DNA of 64,000 nucleotides, from positions 1 to 64,000 of the forward strand of contig JAFSTX010000080.1 of NCBI GenBank assembly GCA_017445585.1. Reading direction: 5' to 3'. Made by a program: the position numbers and the translations under genes. Under the pieces are notes generated by a model that had not been told where the DNA came from, made no database searches, and saw nothing but the letters and a program-made list of their open reading frames with translations. This DNA is from Lachnospiraceae bacterium (GTDB taxonomy: Bacteria > Bacillota > Clostridia > Lachnospirales > Lachnospiraceae). Position 1 is the first letter of the stretch; each line of letters begins with the position of its first letter. Positions 53,371 through 61,536 of the stretch are shown one piece after another.

Positions 53371-54764
53371 TCAAACTGATCTTTCAGATACTGATATACG
53401 GAATTATAGAAGGTATTACGGAGTGGCTGCCTATCAGCAGTACCGGACATCTGATTTTGTTTGAGAGTTTCTGGCCGATGGAGCTTTCGGATGAGTTCCT
53501 GACAGTATTTCGCGTCGTGATACAGCTCGGCGCCATACTTGCCGTCATCATCCATTTTTTCAGGAGACTCAATCCTTTTTCCGGCAGCAAAGCGCGCCGC
53601 AACAGAGCTTTGAACAACTGGATCCGCATCATCATAGGCTGCATACCCGCGGGCATAGCGGGACTTCTGCTCGATGATTTCTTTGACAAGCACTTCTTTA
53701 ACTGGCAGACTGTCACCGTGACGCTTTTTGTATACGGAGTGGCTTTCATACTGGTAGAAACTCTGGGTAAAAACCGCGAAGTGAGATATCGCACGATGGA
53801 AGATATGCCAAATTCGGCAGCGCTGCTGATAGGATTGGCACAGATCCTCTCTCTCGTGCCGGGCACGTCCCGTTCGGGTGTGACTATTCTTGCCGCACTG
53901 CTGCTGGGATGTTCGAGAGCCGCAGCGATGGATTTTACATTCTGCATGGCCATACCCATCATGATCGGTTCGAGCGGGGTGAAGCTGATCAAGCACGGTC
54001 TTGGTTTCTCTGCGAAGGAGATTTTCATCCTGCTTCTGGGGATGGCCGTAGCTTTCGTCGTGTCATATATCGCCGTCAGATATATACTCAGATACGTCAG
54101 GCGCAATTCGTTCAAGCCATTCGGATGGTATCGGATCGCTCTGGCTGCGCTTGTGCTCATCTTTGCACTGGTATTTCCGGGAGTTCTTCCCGGCAGTGCC
54201 GCTCCCGCGAGCAAATACGGCCTGCCGGAGTATGTGACAGAGGACTATATAACTGTGAATCAGTATTCGAGACCCGGCATACCGCTGCTTAAGGTCAATG
54301 ACATCGTCATCCATTATACCGGCAATCCCGGCACAAGCGCCGAGGCGAACCGTAATTATTTCAACAGCCTTTCCATGCAGACCGGCACGGACGGAGTGAC
54401 ATACGGCAGCAGCAATTTTATCGTAGGACTCGACGGAGAGATTCTCGCAGTAGTGCCGATAGATGAAATTGCCTATTGCTCCAACAACCGCAATGAGGAT
54501 ACAATATCCATAGAGACCTGTCATCCGGACGAGGATGGCAAATTCAACGAGACTACTTACGGCTCGCTCGTCAGACTGACGGCGTGGCTCTGTGACAGAT
54601 ACGGACTCACATCAGAGAACGTGATCCGGCACTATGACGTGACCGGCAAGCTGTGCCCGCTCTATTACGTGGTGCATGAAGATGAGTGGGAGACCTTTAA
54701 GGCGGACGTTCAGCGTTCTCTGGACCAGATGGGAGATACAGGCTTACCGGAGGCAGTACAATGA
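53367..54764 (+). CDS. UppP undecaprenyl-diphosphatase fused to an N-acetylmuramoyl-L-alanine amidase
   Basis: A 465-residue two-part protein. Residues 1 to about 278 form a complete UppP/BacA with eight or so membrane helices: EGITEWLPISSTGH (Glu15, Glu19, His28) and PGTSRSGVT (Arg169). This part regenerates undecaprenyl phosphate outside the membrane. Residues about 290-465 form an Amidase_2/PGRP domain with zinc ligands His316 (IVIHYTGN), His422 and Cys430 (RHYDVTGKLCP), with Lys428 in the usual place. It cuts the bond between MurNAc and L-Ala. A short linker (GSAAPASKYGLP) joins them. No stop or frameshift lies between, and the flanking genes overlap by 4 bases on both sides. Each half is normal; the fusion is rare in my experience. 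It follows the last UppP helix, so the amidase should face the wall. Confidence 0.92.
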   Translation: MIKLIFQILIYGIIEGITEWLPISSTGHLILFESFWPMELSDEFLTVFRVVIQLGAILAVIIHFFRRLNPFSGSKARRNRALNNWIRIIIGCIPAGIAGLLLDDFFDKHFFNWQTVTVTLFVYGVAFILVETLGKNREVRYRTMEDMPNSAALLIGLAQILSLVPGTSRSGVTILAALLLGCSRAAAMDFTFCMAIPIMIGSSGVKLIKHGLGFSAKEIFILLLGMAVAFVVSYIAVRYILRYVRRNSFKPFGWYRIALAALVLIFALVFPGVLPGSAAPASKYGLPEYVTEDYITVNQYSRPGIPLLKVNDIVIHYTGNPGTSAEANRNYFNSLSMQTGTDGVTYGSSNFIVGLDGEILAVVPIDEIAYCSNNRNEDTISIETCHPDEDGKFNETTYGSLVRLTAWLCDRYGLTSENVIRHYDVTGKLCPLYYVVHEDEWETFKADVQRSLDQMGDTGLPEAVQ

Positions 54765-56008
54765 GATTCAAATGGAACAACAAGTATTTCAAATGGGGCG
54801 CGACGGCTTTTATAGTACTCGCGGCTGCGCTCGTATTCTATATGGCCATGAAGGAAGCCGACGGCATCTCCGGCGCCATAGGCTCGTTCCTCGGCGCGTT
54901 TTCTGCTGTTTTCACCGGATTTGTCCTGGCCTATATACTTAATCCTTTGATCAGACTTCTGGAGAAGCCGTTTAAGAAGCTCGGGCTTAAGCTTTTTAAA
55001 GGCAATGAAGAAAAGGCTTCGTCCTTTGCGAGAGCTTTCGCGCTCGCGCTCACTGCCCTGATCCTCATCGTATTCATAGTGCTTCTGATGTGGTTGGTCA
55101 TCCCGAGAGTCTACGAGAGCATCACTACCATAGCATCCAATCTGTCCGGATACTATGCAAATATCAAGAGTTTCCTCGGAGGTGTGCTTGATGCGGAAAG
55201 CGCCATAGGGCGCATCGTGCTCAGCACTCTGGACAGTCTGGGAGAGACCGTCTCCAGATGGTTTACCGAAGGCTTTATTGCAGAACTTGCTCAGTACCTG
55301 CAGAGCGCCATCAGTGGCATCTACGGAGTGGTCATGACAATCTTTGACGTGATCATAGGCCTTATCATCGCCATATACGTGCTTGCCGACAAGGACAAAC
55401 TGGCAGCTCAGGGCAAAAAACTCTGCTACAGCTTCCTCAGGACGGAGAGAGCCACCAAGTTCCTGAAGGCGCTTAAGCGCATCGACAGGATCTTTACCGG
55501 TTTTATCAGCGCGCGTCTTATCGATTCTGTCGTGCTCGGCTTCGTGTGCTACTTCATCATGCTGATTTTCGGAATGCCTTACAGAGAATTGATCAGCGTA
55601 CTGATAGGCGTGACGAATATTATCCCGATTTTCGGACCTTTTATCGGTATGATTCCCTCGGCTGTCCTGATCCTGATGGTCAGCCCGGTCAAATGTCTGA
55701 TATTTATCATAGCGCTCGTGATAATCATGCAGATCGACAGCAATCTGATTTTCCCCAAGATCGCCGGCAACGCCACCGGCCTCTCGGGATTCTGGGTTCT
55801 GTGTTCGATGATGATATTCGGAGGCCTGTTCGGTTTCTGGGGAATGGTAGTCGGTGTTCCCACATTTGCCGTAATATATGCCTATATCAAGGAACGTATG
55901 AACCTCAGATTGAAAGAGAAGAATATCACCAGTTCCACCGAAGACTTCAAGAAGATTTCATATATCGATCCGGAGACCAACGAACCGGTCGGAAAAGAAG
56001 ATCAATGA
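54761..56008 (+). CDS. AI-2E/PerM-family membrane protein
   Basis: 415 residues with about eight membrane helices: two near the N-terminus (15-30, 40-60), one at about 92-115, a periplasm-facing or cytoplasmic amphipathic middle, and the C-terminal cluster with LIGVTNIIPIFGPFIGMIPSA and GNATGLSGFWVLCSMMIFGG, the family hallmark. Members export autoinducer 2, ions or other solutes; the substrate is unknown. It overlaps the fusion gene by 4 bases and ends the operon. Confidence 0.88.
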   Translation: MRFKWNNKYFKWGATAFIVLAAALVFYMAMKEADGISGAIGSFLGAFSAVFTGFVLAYILNPLIRLLEKPFKKLGLKLFKGNEEKASSFARAFALALTALILIVFIVLLMWLVIPRVYESITTIASNLSGYYANIKSFLGGVLDAESAIGRIVLSTLDSLGETVSRWFTEGFIAELAQYLQSAISGIYGVVMTIFDVIIGLIIAIYVLADKDKLAAQGKKLCYSFLRTERATKFLKALKRIDRIFTGFISARLIDSVVLGFVCYFIMLIFGMPYRELISVLIGVTNIIPIFGPFIGMIPSAVLILMVSPVKCLIFIIALVIIMQIDSNLIFPKIAGNATGLSGFWVLCSMMIFGGLFGFWGMVVGVPTFAVIYAYIKERMNLRLKEKNITSSTEDFKKISYIDPETNEPVGKEDQ

Positions 56009-56111
56009 TGAATTTTGCGCATAATAGGCCTTTTTGGGAGTTTTATAATTAAATTGATTTATAAAATGTGATAAATACATGGTTTATATGTAAAAAAACC
56101 AAAGAAGATTT

Positions 56112-56141
56112 GACCCGCCGATATTTTATTTTGGCGGGTTT
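56112..56141 (+). terminator. Terminator of the fmt-AI-2E operon
   Basis: ACCCGCC (56113-56119) and GGCGGGT (56133-56139) form a 7-bp GC-rich stem with a 13-nt AT-rich loop and a short T-run. TATAAT follows at 56147-56152 and may be the -10 of the next gene, but no good -35 is visible. The rest of 56009-56210 shows nothing else. Confidence 0.7.
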
Positions 56142-56210
56142 CATAATATAATAGCATCGTAAAAGCCTGTGTGAGTTTATTCATGCATGAAAAAATAGGA
56201 GGATTTATTT

Positions 56211-57050
56211 ATGGCAAGAAAGTTTTCACTGGCATATCTGACTATCCCCGGAACTAATCCCATGGATCAGATCAGGATCGCCAAAGAATCCGGTTATGAC
56301 TTCGTAAGTCTTCGTACCATTCCCATGCACCTTCCCGGTGAACCGGAATTTTTCCTTGACAAGGATCCCCAGCTCTTCGAAGCTACCAAAAAGGCTCTCA
56401 AAGAGTACGATATGCCTCTGATGGATATCGAGCTTGCCCGCGTCCGCAAGGATCTTGACATTGAAGAGTATAAGCCCGCATTCGAGAAAGCTGCAGAACT
56501 CGGCGGCACCGACGTCCTCGGTTCCATCTGGGACAGGGACAAGGCCTGGTACACCGATACAGCCGGCAAGATCGCTGATATGGCAAAGGAATTCGGCCTC
56601 TGCTATAACATCGAGTTCCTTCCCTGGGCAGGCGTCCGTAACCTTCAGGAGGACATTTCCCTCATTGATAACCTTGCACGTGACAATGTCTTCGTTATGG
56701 TTGACACTCTTCACGCAGGCCGCGCAGGCGTTACCGGACAGGAGCTTGCCCGTACGCCCCGCAAGTACTTCCGTTTCATTCATCTCTGCGACGGCCCTGC
56801 AGGTCCCGACGGAGATCCCGTACTTGACAATATAAAGGATGATCTGATGCTCTACACCGCACGTGAGGCCCGTTTCTATCCCGGTGAGGGCGTCATGGAT
56901 ATCGCCGGTATGGTCAAGGCCATGCCCGAGATCCCGCTTTCCATCGAGCTTCCTAACCTCAAGGAGATCGAGAAGCGCGGCGTAGCCGGTCATGCAAAGC
57001 AGTGCCTTGATACAGCAAAGGCTTATTTTGCAGCGAACGGCATCGAGTAA
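56211..57050 (+). CDS. TIM-barrel sugar-phosphate isomerase/epimerase family protein
   Basis: 279 residues of the xylose-isomerase-like TIM-barrel family (IolE, hydroxypyruvate isomerase and related). Metal-binding residues appear to be Glu135 (NIEFLPW), Asp165 (MVDTLHAG), His191 (FIHLCDGP) and Glu246 (SIELPN). The sequence is full length, with the end EKRGVAGHAKQCLDTAKAYF typical of the group. It heads a cassette with an acylating aldehyde dehydrogenase and an HMG-CoA-lyase-like enzyme. Strong codon bias (GGC, CTC, ATC, GAC) suggests high expression. The substrate cannot be read; isomerisation of a keto-acid or sugar acid is an inference from context. AGGAGG lies before the ATG. Confidence 0.75.
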   Translation: MARKFSLAYLTIPGTNPMDQIRIAKESGYDFVSLRTIPMHLPGEPEFFLDKDPQLFEATKKALKEYDMPLMDIELARVRKDLDIEEYKPAFEKAAELGGTDVLGSIWDRDKAWYTDTAGKIADMAKEFGLCYNIEFLPWAGVRNLQEDISLIDNLARDNVFVMVDTLHAGRAGVTGQELARTPRKYFRFIHLCDGPAGPDGDPVLDNIKDDLMLYTAREARFYPGEGVMDIAGMVKAMPEIPLSIELPNLKEIEKRGVAGHAKQCLDTAKAYFAANGIE

Positions 57051-57118
57051 TTTGTTAACCTGCGGCCAAAAAGGCCGCCTATATACACATAATAAACCCT
57101 AAGGAGGATTATTAGATT

Positions 57119-58663
57119 ATGAGCAGAATGGTTAATATGGCAGAAGTTTACGAAGCCAAAGGCCTGACCCAGGAGCAGATCGACGACATCGAGAGCTGCT
57201 TTGCAAGAGCAGACAAGGCGCAGCTTGAGTTTGAGAAATGGGATGAGGCAGCAATCAACCGCACCATCCAGTCCGTAGCTCAGATGGTCGCTAACTCCAA
57301 GACCTTCCATGAGCTTGTAGAGCTCGGCATCAAGGAGAGCCGTTTCGGCGATCCCATCAGCCGTGAGAACAAGCGCTTTAAGATCCGCGGCATTCTTCGT
57401 GACTGCCTGCGTCAGAAGAGCACCGGCATCATCGATGAGATCCCTGAGCGCAAGATCAAGATCTACGCCAAGCCCGTCGGCGTTATCGCCTGCGTTATCC
57501 CCGCTACCAACCCTGACCTGACTCCTGCAGGCAATGCTATCTACGCTATCAAGGCCCGCAACGCCATCATCTTCAGCCCCCATCCCCGTACGGCCGGCAC
57601 TTCCTATAAGACCTGCGAGCTGATGAGAGAAGGCCTCAAGAGAGTAGGCGCTCCTCTGGATCTGGTTCAGTGCCTGGGCGGCGGCCTCGGTGAGGACGGC
57701 AAGACCAGGATCAAGATCAACCGCCAGATGTCCGAGGCTCTTATGAGCAAGTGCGATCTGGTTATCGCTACAGGCGGACAGGGCGTTGTACGCCGTTCCT
57801 ACAGCTCCGGTACCCCCGCTTACGGCGTAGGCGCCGGCAACGCTACCATGATCTGGGACGAGACCGCCGTTTCCGATCTGCATCATGCAGCTGACAACAC
57901 CATGCGTTCCAAGACTTCCGACTTCGGTTCGGGCTGCTCCGCAGACGGCAATGTCATCATCCATGACAGCATCTGGGACAAGGCTCTTGAAGAGCTCCAG
58001 GCCGTTGGCGGCTACCTTATGAGCGAAGAGGAGCAGACCAAGATGCAGCATGCTATGTGGGACGAAGAGATGCACCGCATCAGCGACACCGTCGCTCTTT
58101 CCGCTCAGGATATGGCCAAGTTTGCAGGCTTTGAGATCCCTGCCGACAAGCGCTTCCTGATCGCTTCCCACGGCACCGGCGTCTACACTTCCGACGTGAC
58201 CGGTATCTGGGCACGCGAGAAGCTCTCCACAGTCCTGGCTGTCCATAAGTACAGCGGCGAGTTCCAGAACGCCATCGATGCCATCATGACCATTCATGAC
58301 AAGTGCGGCGGCAAGGGACATTCCGTCGGTATCTTCTCGTTTGACGAGGACCATATCCATCGTCTGGCCATGGTTGCCAGAGTCGGTCGTATCATGGTCC
58401 GTCAGCCTCAGTCCAAGGCCAACTCCGGTTCCATGAACAACGGTATGCCCATGACTTCCTCCATCGGCTGCGGCACCTGGGGCGGCAACGCTACCTCCGA
58501 GAACGTTCATCTGCATCACTACATGAACACCACCTGGGTTTCATGGGAGTATGATACTCCTGACTGGCAGGAGGATTCCGAGCTGTTTGGCGAGTTTTAT
58601 GATCCTGAGCTTGAGAAGGTTCAGTATTCTGCATACAACTCCAACGACGCTCTGAAGAAGTAA
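57119..58663 (+). CDS. CoA-acylating aldehyde dehydrogenase (SauS/AdhE-N type)
   Basis: 514 residues of the acylating aldehyde dehydrogenase family related to sulfoacetaldehyde dehydrogenase SauS and the N-terminal half of AdhE. It shows the Rossmann segment GVIACVIPATNPDLTPAGNAI, CDLVIATGGQGVV, GVGAGNA and the catalytic Cys273 in FGSGCSADGNVII. It would turn an aldehyde plus CoA and NAD(P)+ into acyl-CoA. The C-terminal part (TWVSWEYDTPDWQEDSELFG) is a family-like extension. No iron-alcohol dehydrogenase half is present. It follows the isomerase by 68 bases with AAGGAGG, and is separated from the lyase gene by a hairpin. The true aldehyde is not known. Confidence 0.82.
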   Translation: MSRMVNMAEVYEAKGLTQEQIDDIESCFARADKAQLEFEKWDEAAINRTIQSVAQMVANSKTFHELVELGIKESRFGDPISRENKRFKIRGILRDCLRQKSTGIIDEIPERKIKIYAKPVGVIACVIPATNPDLTPAGNAIYAIKARNAIIFSPHPRTAGTSYKTCELMREGLKRVGAPLDLVQCLGGGLGEDGKTRIKINRQMSEALMSKCDLVIATGGQGVVRRSYSSGTPAYGVGAGNATMIWDETAVSDLHHAADNTMRSKTSDFGSGCSADGNVIIHDSIWDKALEELQAVGGYLMSEEEQTKMQHAMWDEEMHRISDTVALSAQDMAKFAGFEIPADKRFLIASHGTGVYTSDVTGIWAREKLSTVLAVHKYSGEFQNAIDAIMTIHDKCGGKGHSVGIFSFDEDHIHRLAMVARVGRIMVRQPQSKANSGSMNNGMPMTSSIGCGTWGGNATSENVHLHHYMNTTWVSWEYDTPDWQEDSELFGEFYDPELEKVQYSAYNSNDALKK

Positions 58664-58681
58664 TCACAAATCACAAGCAGG

Positions 58682-58712
58682 GAGCCCCGTGAGCGATTGC
58701 GGGGCTCTTTTT
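58682..58712 (+). terminator. Hairpin between the aldehyde dehydrogenase and lyase genes
   Basis: GAGCCCC and GGGGCTC flank a 12-nt loop, followed by TTTTTC, and lie only 24 bases before the next ATG. It could partly terminate and set the ratio between the two enzymes. Confidence 0.8.
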
Positions 58713-58735
58713 CAAAAAAAATCCAGGAGGGTAAT

Positions 58736-59812
58736 ATGTCACTTGAATTAGTTAAGAAAGCCCGTATATGCGAGGTCGGCCTTCGCGACGGCATCCAGAA
58801 CGAAAAGGCTATCGAGACCGATGAGAACGGCGTTCCGAGAAGGGACAAAGCCGGAAATTTCATCTACAAGAATTCCGTGGATGAGAACGGTGCTCCCGTG
58901 CTCAGCCCCAGCGGCAAGAACGTCAAGGCTCCCTTTGTTCTCTCTGTAGACCAGAAAGTCGAGCTCCTCAAGGATATGATCGATGCCGGATTCAAGGTAA
59001 TCGAGGTAGGTTCCTTCGTGCATCCCGTCAAGGTCCCTCAGATGGCAAATACCGACGAGGTATTCAAGGCTATGAATGAGTGGGGAGTTCCGGATGACGT
59101 AGAGCTGCGTGCTCTGATCCCTAATGTACGCGGCGTGGACCGCGCGATCGCCTGCGGCTGCAAAAAGGTCAAGCTTAACGTATCCGCCAGCAAGGGCCAT
59201 AACATCGCTAATCTGAACCGTACTCCCGCCGAGTCTGTAGCAGGCTTCAAAGAGTGCGTGGACAAGGCTCACGACAATGGAATAGATATTTCCGGTTCTA
59301 TCTCTATGGCCTTCGGTTCTCCCTGGGACTGGAACGGTCTGCCGGTAGAGGACGTTAAGGAGATCGTGGAGGCCTATATGAATGTCGGCATCAACGAGAT
59401 TTCTCTGTCCGACGCTTCCGGTATGGCTTATCCTACTCAGGTCTACGATATCTGCACCGAGATGAAGAAGGAATATCCCGAAGTCAACTGGTGGCTGCAT
59501 TTCCACAATACCCGCGGTCTTGCCATAGCGAACATCCTCGCCGGCATGCAGGCAGGCTTCTATCAGTTTGATTCTTCGTTTGCCGGTGTAGGCGGATGCA
59601 ACTTCATCCCTAACGCCACAGGAAACGTCGCTACCGAGGACGTCGTGCACGCTCTGCTTGAGATGAACGTAGAGACCGGCATTGATCTGGACAAGACCAT
59701 GGCCATCAGCCGCAAGGTCGTCGAGATGCTCGGACATGACACAGACAGCTACCTGCTCAAAGCCGGCGCCTGCAAGGACCTCAGATTCGAGCTTCCAAAG
59801 AAGCAGGGCTGA
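58736..59812 (+). CDS. HMG-CoA-lyase-like aldolase with a large N-terminal insertion
   Basis: 358 residues of the DRE-TIM metalloenzyme family. The start ICEVGLRDGIQNE gives Arg17/Asp18; the metal histidines are His255 and His257 (HFHNTRG, where HMG-CoA lyase has HxHDT), and the active-site Cys288 sits in VGGCNFIPNATGN. HMG-CoA lyases have about 8 residues between QNE and the first helix; here about 45 more are inserted (about 25-65), with a repeated DENG motif. It should split a hydroxy-acyl-CoA or hydroxy-acid into two pieces. The start at 58736 follows AGGAGG. It is next to an acylating aldehyde dehydrogenase, as in DmpFG-type systems, which suggests the aldehyde product is passed on. Substrate unknown. 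Confidence 0.82.
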   Translation: MSLELVKKARICEVGLRDGIQNEKAIETDENGVPRRDKAGNFIYKNSVDENGAPVLSPSGKNVKAPFVLSVDQKVELLKDMIDAGFKVIEVGSFVHPVKVPQMANTDEVFKAMNEWGVPDDVELRALIPNVRGVDRAIACGCKKVKLNVSASKGHNIANLNRTPAESVAGFKECVDKAHDNGIDISGSISMAFGSPWDWNGLPVEDVKEIVEAYMNVGINEISLSDASGMAYPTQVYDICTEMKKEYPEVNWWLHFHNTRGLAIANILAGMQAGFYQFDSSFAGVGGCNFIPNATGNVATEDVVHALLEMNVETGIDLDKTMAISRKVVEMLGHDTDSYLLKAGACKDLRFELPKKQG

Positions 59813-59813
59813 T

Positions 59814-60014
59814 ATGAAGTTCCCTGAATTTAAGGCGTATCTCAGGGATCACGGCCTTACCTTCCGTACCGAAGGCTGGTCCGGCTGCATTCAGGATACT
59901 ATCATCGTGGAACGCGACGGCAAGGACATCTTCACAGGACCGTATGACCGCTGGGTCGATTACGCCGACTATGTGAAGGCTATCGAGTCCGGCGATCCGG
60001 GCGGAGAGATGTAA
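59814..60014 (+). CDS. 66-residue protein of unknown function, last gene of the aldolase cassette
   Basis: Starts one base after the lyase stop (TGATATG) and encodes 66 residues, MKFPEFKAYLRDHGLTFRTE and on, with WSGCIQDTIIVERDGKDI in the middle and DRWVDYADYVKAIESG near the end. It is acidic and soluble, has one Cys, and shares the strong codon bias of the cassette. No family is recognised. The tight spacing suggests a partner or small accessory subunit of the lyase. A long bidirectional terminator follows. Confidence 0.65.
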   Translation: MKFPEFKAYLRDHGLTFRTEGWSGCIQDTIIVERDGKDIFTGPYDRWVDYADYVKAIESGDPGGEM

Positions 60015-60035
60015 GAGCCGTTTGTCCGTAAAGAA

Positions 60036-60080
60036 GCAAAGGCACTTTCCCGTGCAGGCGGGAGAGTGCCTTTGCTTTAA
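60036..60080. terminator. Bidirectional terminator after the aldolase cassette
   Basis: GCAAAGGCACTTTCCCG (60036-60052) pairs with CGGGAGAGTGCCTTTGC (60059-60075) over 17 pairs, one of them G-T, with a 6-nt loop. A-runs and T-runs on each side suit both strands. It serves the cassette and the convergent gene at 60096. Confidence 0.92.
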
Positions 60081-60095
60081 TATATGCGTCGGTCT

Positions 60096-61271
60096 TTACC
60101 AGTCTGAATCCCAGTCTCCGGAGTCATAATCCCAGTCATCGCCGCTGTCCCAGTCGTAGTCGTTATCCCAGTCCCAGTTGGAATCGTTATTGCTGCTGTT
60201 GCTTTGGTTATACTCGTCATATGATTCTTTTGCGGCTTCATATTCATGGTAAGTTTCTGAATCCGTAAACGGAGATATTGCCTGATCCGATTCAAAATCA
60301 GATATGTTCCATTCGCGGTGATCGTCCGGGCTGTACCAAAGATCCTCTCCGAGAATATCTTTGTCTTCACTTCCGCAGTAATAGCTCCAGTTCCCGTCAT
60401 CATAACGGTACCAGCCGCTCTTGTCGCCGCTGCCGTAATCCTCGCCGTAATAGTCGTTAAGATAGTAGAAGATATCGCTGCCAGAGGTATAATAGCCATC
60501 AGATGGTTCATAGTGATGCAGATCGATATATTCCCTGGCATCATACAGAGAGGCTATCTGTACGGAGTATTTATCTTCGATATCGGAAAGCCAGTAGTAT
60601 GAGTTTTCCTCGATGATCCAATCCTCAGGTGTCTCTTCCTCCGGAAGATAGCCGTACAGGCTCCACGAACTGTCGGTGTATTTCCACCATTCATCATCGG
60701 AAGACCAATTATCATAGCGATAATAAACGGTTTTTCCGTCCTGTGTATAATAATCATTGTATTTTTTTGAATCGGAAGAATCAATGGACATCCCAATGAC
60801 GGAGAGCACGGGCACCATGATCATGAAGATCGTATACAGCAGCGGCTGCAGCAAGTTGCGCTTTTTATTCGGGGAGCGCCGGGCCTTGTTACGTGCTTTC
60901 TGATTCAGGATCTCTTCTTTGAGCTTAAGATAGAGCTCGTTTACGGCATAGTCCTCGTCTTTTCCTTCGTATCTGACTGCACGCTCGCCGTTTGCCTTGT
61001 TTTTGTATACGATAAAGTCGCCTGACCAGTCATCCTTATATATGCCGAAAGCTTTTGGCTCTCTGACGTCTTTTCCGATAAAAAACCGAGTAACATTCTC
61101 GGGCGGGAGATTACGAGCGCGGTACCATTCCTGCAGTTCCTCTATGGTACGGGGACGGCGCTTATCTCCCGAGAACCTCCGGTATGCGGGATTGGGCGCA
61201 CTGCAAAAAGGACAGGTCTCCTTGGAGTCGTCTATCAGATGTCCGCAGTATTCACATTTTACTTCAGCCAT
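60096..61271 (-). CDS. Zinc-ribbon membrane protein with a Trp/Asp/Tyr-rich outer part
   Basis: 391 residues. A zinc ribbon at the N-terminus (Cys6, Cys9, Cys20, Cys23: KCEYCGHLI ... CPFCSAP) is followed by a soluble basic part, one membrane helix at about 141-163, and a long outer region of unusual make-up: Tyr, Trp, Asp, Ser and Glu dominate and YYRYDNW/WYRYDDGNW-like pieces recur. The last 28 residues are almost only W, D, Y, N, S and G. The start at 61271 has AAAGGAT upstream and gives the ribbon start MAEVKCEYCG; the frame is open for 20 codons before it. No family recognised beyond the ribbon. Monocistronic. Confidence 0.72.
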   Translation of the reverse strand: MAEVKCEYCGHLIDDSKETCPFCSAPNPAYRRFSGDKRRPRTIEELQEWYRARNLPPENVTRFFIGKDVREPKAFGIYKDDWSGDFIVYKNKANGERAVRYEGKDEDYAVNELYLKLKEEILNQKARNKARRSPNKKRNLLQPLLYTIFMIMVPVLSVIGMSIDSSDSKKYNDYYTQDGKTVYYRYDNWSSDDEWWKYTDSSWSLYGYLPEEETPEDWIIEENSYYWLSDIEDKYSVQIASLYDAREYIDLHHYEPSDGYYTSGSDIFYYLNDYYGEDYGSGDKSGWYRYDDGNWSYYCGSEDKDILGEDLWYSPDDHREWNISDFESDQAISPFTDSETYHEYEAAKESYDEYNQSNSSNNDSNWDWDNDYDWDSGDDWDYDSGDWDSDW

Positions 61272-61425
61272 ATTATTTGTATATCCTTTATTGAATCGAT
61301 ACAGGCAGCTTGCCGCTTTTGATTTTGACACCGCCTGACAATTCCGTATTTATTTAATTATAGCACTTATTTTATATTGTGGCATAAAAAGACAGTTCAA
61401 ACCCCAAAACTTTCCAATTATTTCA

Positions 61426-61454
61426 TTTACTGTTTTCCGATTTTACGATATGCT
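61426..61454 (+). promoter_or_regulatory. Candidate promoter of the gene at 61537
   Basis: TTTACT (61426-61431), 17 bases, TATGCT (61449-61454). The surrounding gap 61272-61536 is AT-rich and otherwise empty. Confidence 0.4.
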
Positions 61455-61536
61455 ATAGACTAATAATTGATGTAGAATTCTGCAAGGGAAAGCGTGACTT
61501 TTGGATCGATAATGACAGGTACAGGTGACACAAATT

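Noticed and set aside
53367..54764. Two separate genes joined by a sequencing error
   Set aside because: The linker is in frame, there is no start codon with a ribosome binding site before the amidase, and both ends overlap neighbours by the usual 4 bases. An assembly check is still listed.
57023..58519. A 498-codon antisense frame over the aldehyde dehydrogenase gene
   Set aside because: Same effect of biased codons opposite a well-supported gene. Similar antisense frames over the lyase (58748-59737) and ackA (41567-42418) were dropped for the same reason.
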